From Streptomyces acidicola (GTDB lineage: Bacteria > Actinomycetota > Actinomycetes > Streptomycetales > Streptomycetaceae), in the NCBI RefSeq assembly GCF_009377235.1, contig NZ_VMNX01000008.1:1-64000 (forward strand): 64,000 nt of DNA. The letters run 5' to 3'. This document shows, one piece after another, positions 61,939 to 64,000 of this stretch. Below the pieces are notes generated by a model. It did no database searches, was not told the DNA's origin, and saw only the letters and a list, made by a program, of their open reading frames with translations. The stretch's first letter is position 1. Every line of letters starts with the position of its first letter. The translations under genes were made by a program, and so were the position numbers.

Positions 61939-62844
61939 ATGAACCCCTGGAGGCTACGGCTGCTGAGCCTGCTGGACACGCTGGGCACCGTCCGTGCGGT
62001 CGCACAGGCCGCCAACCTGAGCCCGTCAAGCGTGTCTCAGCAGCTCGCCGTGCTGGAGACCGAGACGCGCACACAACTACTGGAACGAACGGGACGCCGG
62101 GTGCGGCTGACCCCGGCCGGGCTGATCCTCGCCCGGCGGGCGCGGGCGATCCTCGATCACATGGACAGCGTCGAGGCGGAGTTGCGCGGGTTCGGCGAGG
62201 AGCCGTCCGGCCTGGTGCGGCTGGGGGCGTTCCAGAGCGCGATCCACACCATGGCCGTGCCGGCGGTAACACGTCTGGCGCGCGAGTATCCGCACCTGGA
62301 CGTCGAGTTGCTGGAACTGGAGCCGCACGACAGCATGCCCGCGCTGCGAGGTGGCGACGCGGACGTCATCATCACGACCACGGACTTCGACGAGCCGCCG
62401 TTGGGACCGGATCTCGACCTCGTGCCACTGGCCACGGACGAGATCCTGCTGGTGGTCCCGCCCGGGCATCCCGCGGCCGGGCGCGGCGCCGTGGACCTCG
62501 CGGCCTACGCGGACGAGCCGTGGGCGTTCGACACGCCACAGTCGTACATGGCGAGTCTCGCGCTACGCCTGTGCCGTCAATCGAGGTTCGAGCCGCGGGT
62601 GGTGTGCCGGTTCAGCAACTACATGATGACCCTCCAGCACGTCGAGGCCGGGCTGTCGATCGCGCTGCTGCCCGGCTTGGCGGTCGATCGCCGTTATCGC
62701 GTCGCCACCGGTCATCTCGCGACTCCCGTGACGCGCACGATCACGGCGGCGATCCGTCGTGGCTCACCACCTCGCGCGGCGGTGAGCGTCGTGTTGGACG
62801 CACTGCGTCACCAGCCGGATCTGCCGCTGCCGGGTCGTGAGTGA
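61939..62844 (+). CDS. dgdR: LysR family regulator, probable DgdR
   Basis: A 301-residue LysR-type regulator. The winged helix-turn-helix spans about 3-60 (LLDTLGTVRAVAQAANLSPS, SVSQQLAVLE), and the effector domain about 90-295 (VRLGAFQSAIHTMAVPAVTR, LVPLATDEILLVVPPGHPAA, VEAGLSIALLPGLAV). It is divergent from the decarboxylase gene and so most likely controls it, as DgdR does in Burkholderia. The ATG at 61939 has GAGGG just upstream; GTG 61936 is an alternative. The 90-bp shared region (61849-61938) should hold its operator, in which I could not pick out a T-N11-A box with certainty. Confidence 0.88.
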   Translation: MNPWRLRLLSLLDTLGTVRAVAQAANLSPSSVSQQLAVLETETRTQLLERTGRRVRLTPAGLILARRARAILDHMDSVEAELRGFGEEPSGLVRLGAFQSAIHTMAVPAVTRLAREYPHLDVELLELEPHDSMPALRGGDADVIITTTDFDEPPLGPDLDLVPLATDEILLVVPPGHPAAGRGAVDLAAYADEPWAFDTPQSYMASLALRLCRQSRFEPRVVCRFSNYMMTLQHVEAGLSIALLPGLAVDRRYRVATGHLATPVTRTITAAIRRGSPPRAAVSVVLDALRHQPDLPLPGRE

Positions 62845-62853
62845 GGTTCATTG

Positions 62854-63375
62854 TCAGGGCAGGAATTCGTAGAACGGACGGTCAGGCGCGAAGTTGCGAG
62901 AACACAATGTCACGTCTCTCCCCCTGAGATAGTCCAGCAACCATTCACTGAATGTCATCTCGTAGAGAGTCCACGCCGGACTGTCGAACTCCTGGACCAC
63001 GACACGCCAGGGCGACGAGGGGTCGTCGGGAACGCGAAGGAAAACCGCCTCGCCCGTCGTGGCCGTCGCCGCCGGCATCAATTCGCCGGGGTTCGCCCCT
63101 ACCGGACTGGGCAGGTACTCCGCCATGTCCTCCTCGCGCCAGAGCTCGAGATCCAGCCTGATGTCCTTTCCCAGGCTGTGCAGAAGATGACCGGCGGGGT
63201 GCTTCAGAGACAACTGCCCGTTGACCGAGATCGAACCGTAGGCGTCGACGATCTCACGAAAGTCCGCAGGGAATTCGATGCCGAGTTCCTGCTCCAGTTC
63301 GATCCATGGTGCCGGATCCGACCAGTTGAACCGGGGTTCACCCAACAGGGCTTGTATCTCTGAAAGCGTTGCCAC
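62854..63375 (-). CDS. SMI1/KNR4 family protein
   Basis: A 173-residue SMI1/KNR4 (SUKH superfamily) protein. Landmarks are WIELEQELGIEFPADFREIV (about 24-43), DAYGSISVNG, and the C-terminal FSEWLLDYLRG. In bacteria many such proteins are immunity partners of secreted polymorphic toxins, but no toxin gene is present here; others are orphan regulators. It converges on the LysR gene with a 9-bp gap. The gap upstream (63376-63512) carries its promoter. Confidence 0.85.
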   Translation of the reverse strand: MATLSEIQALLGEPRFNWSDPAPWIELEQELGIEFPADFREIVDAYGSISVNGQLSLKHPAGHLLHSLGKDIRLDLELWREEDMAEYLPSPVGANPGELMPAATATTGEAVFLRVPDDPSSPWRVVVQEFDSPAWTLYEMTFSEWLLDYLRGRDVTLCSRNFAPDRPFYEFLP

Positions 63376-63512
63376 CCAGTAGTGTCCTGAATCGTCAATT
63401 CGTTGACAGTGGACGGTGAGAGTCTCTCACGCCGGCGTTGTCTGGTTCGGTCGTGCCGCATGCGGCGTCACTTCCTGCGTAGTCTACGTCATTCCGTCGT
63501 TCCGAGGAAGCT

Positions 63513-64000
63513 TCAGCCGTGCGCTTCTCCGACTGTCACACTGATCGGCCGGCGGTCGGCGGCCAGGCGGATCAGCAGCTGGGCGGAGGGACTGTCGGAC
63601 AGCCAGTGCAGCGTGCTGGCCGGTTCCGTCTTGTCGCCCAAAGCGTCGAGGAACGGCCCGAGTTGGGGATGCTCAGTTCCATCAGCGCGGGTGACGCGGT
63701 CGCGAACGCGGTGATGCACCAGGCAGCGCAGGCATTGGCCGTCGGCGTAGGCACCTTCTTCGCTTCCGCAGGTGGTGCAGGGTGCGGCGGGGCCTGCTCC
63801 GGCGCAGGGTCCGCAGATCGCGGCCTCGCCGGTACCCGGGAGGTGGGCGATGCCGGTGAGAGGCCGGCGGATACCGCAGCGCGCGCAAGGTCCGGGGCGG
63901 CTGCGGATGCGGTGGTAGCAGGGTGGGCAGACTGGGCCCATGGGCCAGTTCGCTGCCACGACCCGTAAGCGGTGGCAGCCTGCGCAGGTCCGCTGGGGCA
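63513..64000 (-). CDS. Zinc-ribbon-rich protein, 5' end outside the window and 3' end possibly truncated
   Basis: A partial frame that enters from the right edge. It has repeated CxxC pairs: CAGC, CPPC, CARC, CGPC, CTTC and CLRC, in a pattern I associate with the N-terminal part of large actinomycete proteins related to phage-type integrases or regulators. Relatives continue well beyond the RWLRDSPSA-like stretch seen here as HWLSDSPSAQLLIRLA; this copy stops soon after (PISVTVGEAHG), so it may be a remnant. The frame is open to the last base; GTG 63959 is not necessarily the start. Confidence 0.55.
   Translation of the reverse strand, partial: PQRTCAGCHRLRVVAANWPMGPVCPPCYHRIRSRPGPCARCGIRRPLTGIAHLPGTGEAAICGPCAGAGPAAPCTTCGSEEGAYADGQCLRCLVHHRVRDRVTRADGTEHPQLGPFLDALGDKTEPASTLHWLSDSPSAQLLIRLAADRRPISVTVGEAHG

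Noticed and set aside
62854..63375. SMI1/KNR4 gene as part of a toxin-immunity system
   Set aside because: No toxin or secretion gene is visible on either side within the window; only family resemblance supports it.
63376..63512. Insertion-sequence end or attachment site in the gap containing TCAATTCGTTGAC
   Set aside because: A short palindrome alone, with no partner repeat, transposase or tRNA in the window.

Overview
The window is high-GC actinomycete DNA, almost certainly from a Streptomyces chromosome. Genes are packed in operons with ATGA, GTGA or TGATG overlaps, many starts are GTG, and third codon positions are nearly all G or C. Secreted proteins carry twin-arginine (Tat) signals, and there is a large PAS/GAF/SpoIIE phosphatase typical of streptomycetes. 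I saw no rRNA, tRNA, CRISPR array or prophage.

Layout. 1-2.9 kb: a decaying operon of an M24 peptidase-like gene missing its 5' part, a dehydrogenase E1 alpha gene gutted by a rearrangement, and an intact E1 beta. 3.0-4.8 kb: a NarL/DesK-type two-component system. 5.0-7.1 kb: a small glycine/alanine-rich membrane protein behind 12-bp tandem repeats, a NUDIX-like protein and an SDR. 7.2-11.3 kb: a double-length Lrp/AsnC regulator divergent from an amidohydrolase and an AbgT-type transporter.

11.35-36.6 kb is the centrepiece, a large catabolic island. A leftward seven-gene operon (ferredoxin reductase, 7Fe ferredoxin, hydroxypentadienoate hydratase, acylating acetaldehyde dehydrogenase, 4-hydroxy-2-oxovalerate aldolase, LLM flavoenzyme, alpha/beta hydrolase) forms the lower meta-cleavage pathway plus electron transport. 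A second leftward run holds a CarAa-like Rieske oxygenase, a 38-residue membrane peptide, an M20-fold protein without its zinc ligands, a class III extradiol dioxygenase, a C-C hydrolase, an IclR regulator and a MaoC-type hydratase pair. Rightward genes add a lipoprotein, ATPase and permease ABC importer, a quinone oxidoreductase, another C-C hydrolase, a double-length CaiB/BaiF CoA-transferase, an acyl-CoA ligase and an FAD monooxygenase; a second MaoC pair runs leftward. A 17-bp palindrome (consensus GTTCCGCTNAGCGGAAC) occurs four times, in each of the three divergent promoter regions, and ties the island into one likely regulon whose natural candidate regulator is the internal IclR protein. 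The pathway implied is uptake, ring hydroxylation, extradiol cleavage, C-C hydrolysis and breakdown to pyruvate plus acetyl-CoA, with CoA-dependent processing of the side-chain acid. The substrate is unknown; a heteroaromatic or amide-bearing aromatic is a guess.

36.6-46.5 kb: the SpoIIE phosphatase behind a sigma-B-like promoter, then a polysaccharide locus (GH95-like Tat enzyme, LacI regulator with recurring 13-bp sites, secreted beta-helix protein with F5/8C and CBM-like modules). 46.6-54.3 kb: an ABC exporter, small proteins and membrane proteins, and a Tat-exported LVIVD-repeat protein. 54.6-60.4 kb: a Tat-exported beta-propeller/amidohydrolase fusion and a second GH95-like enzyme. 60.5-62.8 kb: a 2,2-dialkylglycine decarboxylase and divergent LysR regulator (DgdA/DgdR-like). 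The right edge has an SMI1/KNR4 protein and an incomplete, prematurely ending zinc-ribbon gene.

All assignments are by eye from translated sequence; no database search or alignment program was run.
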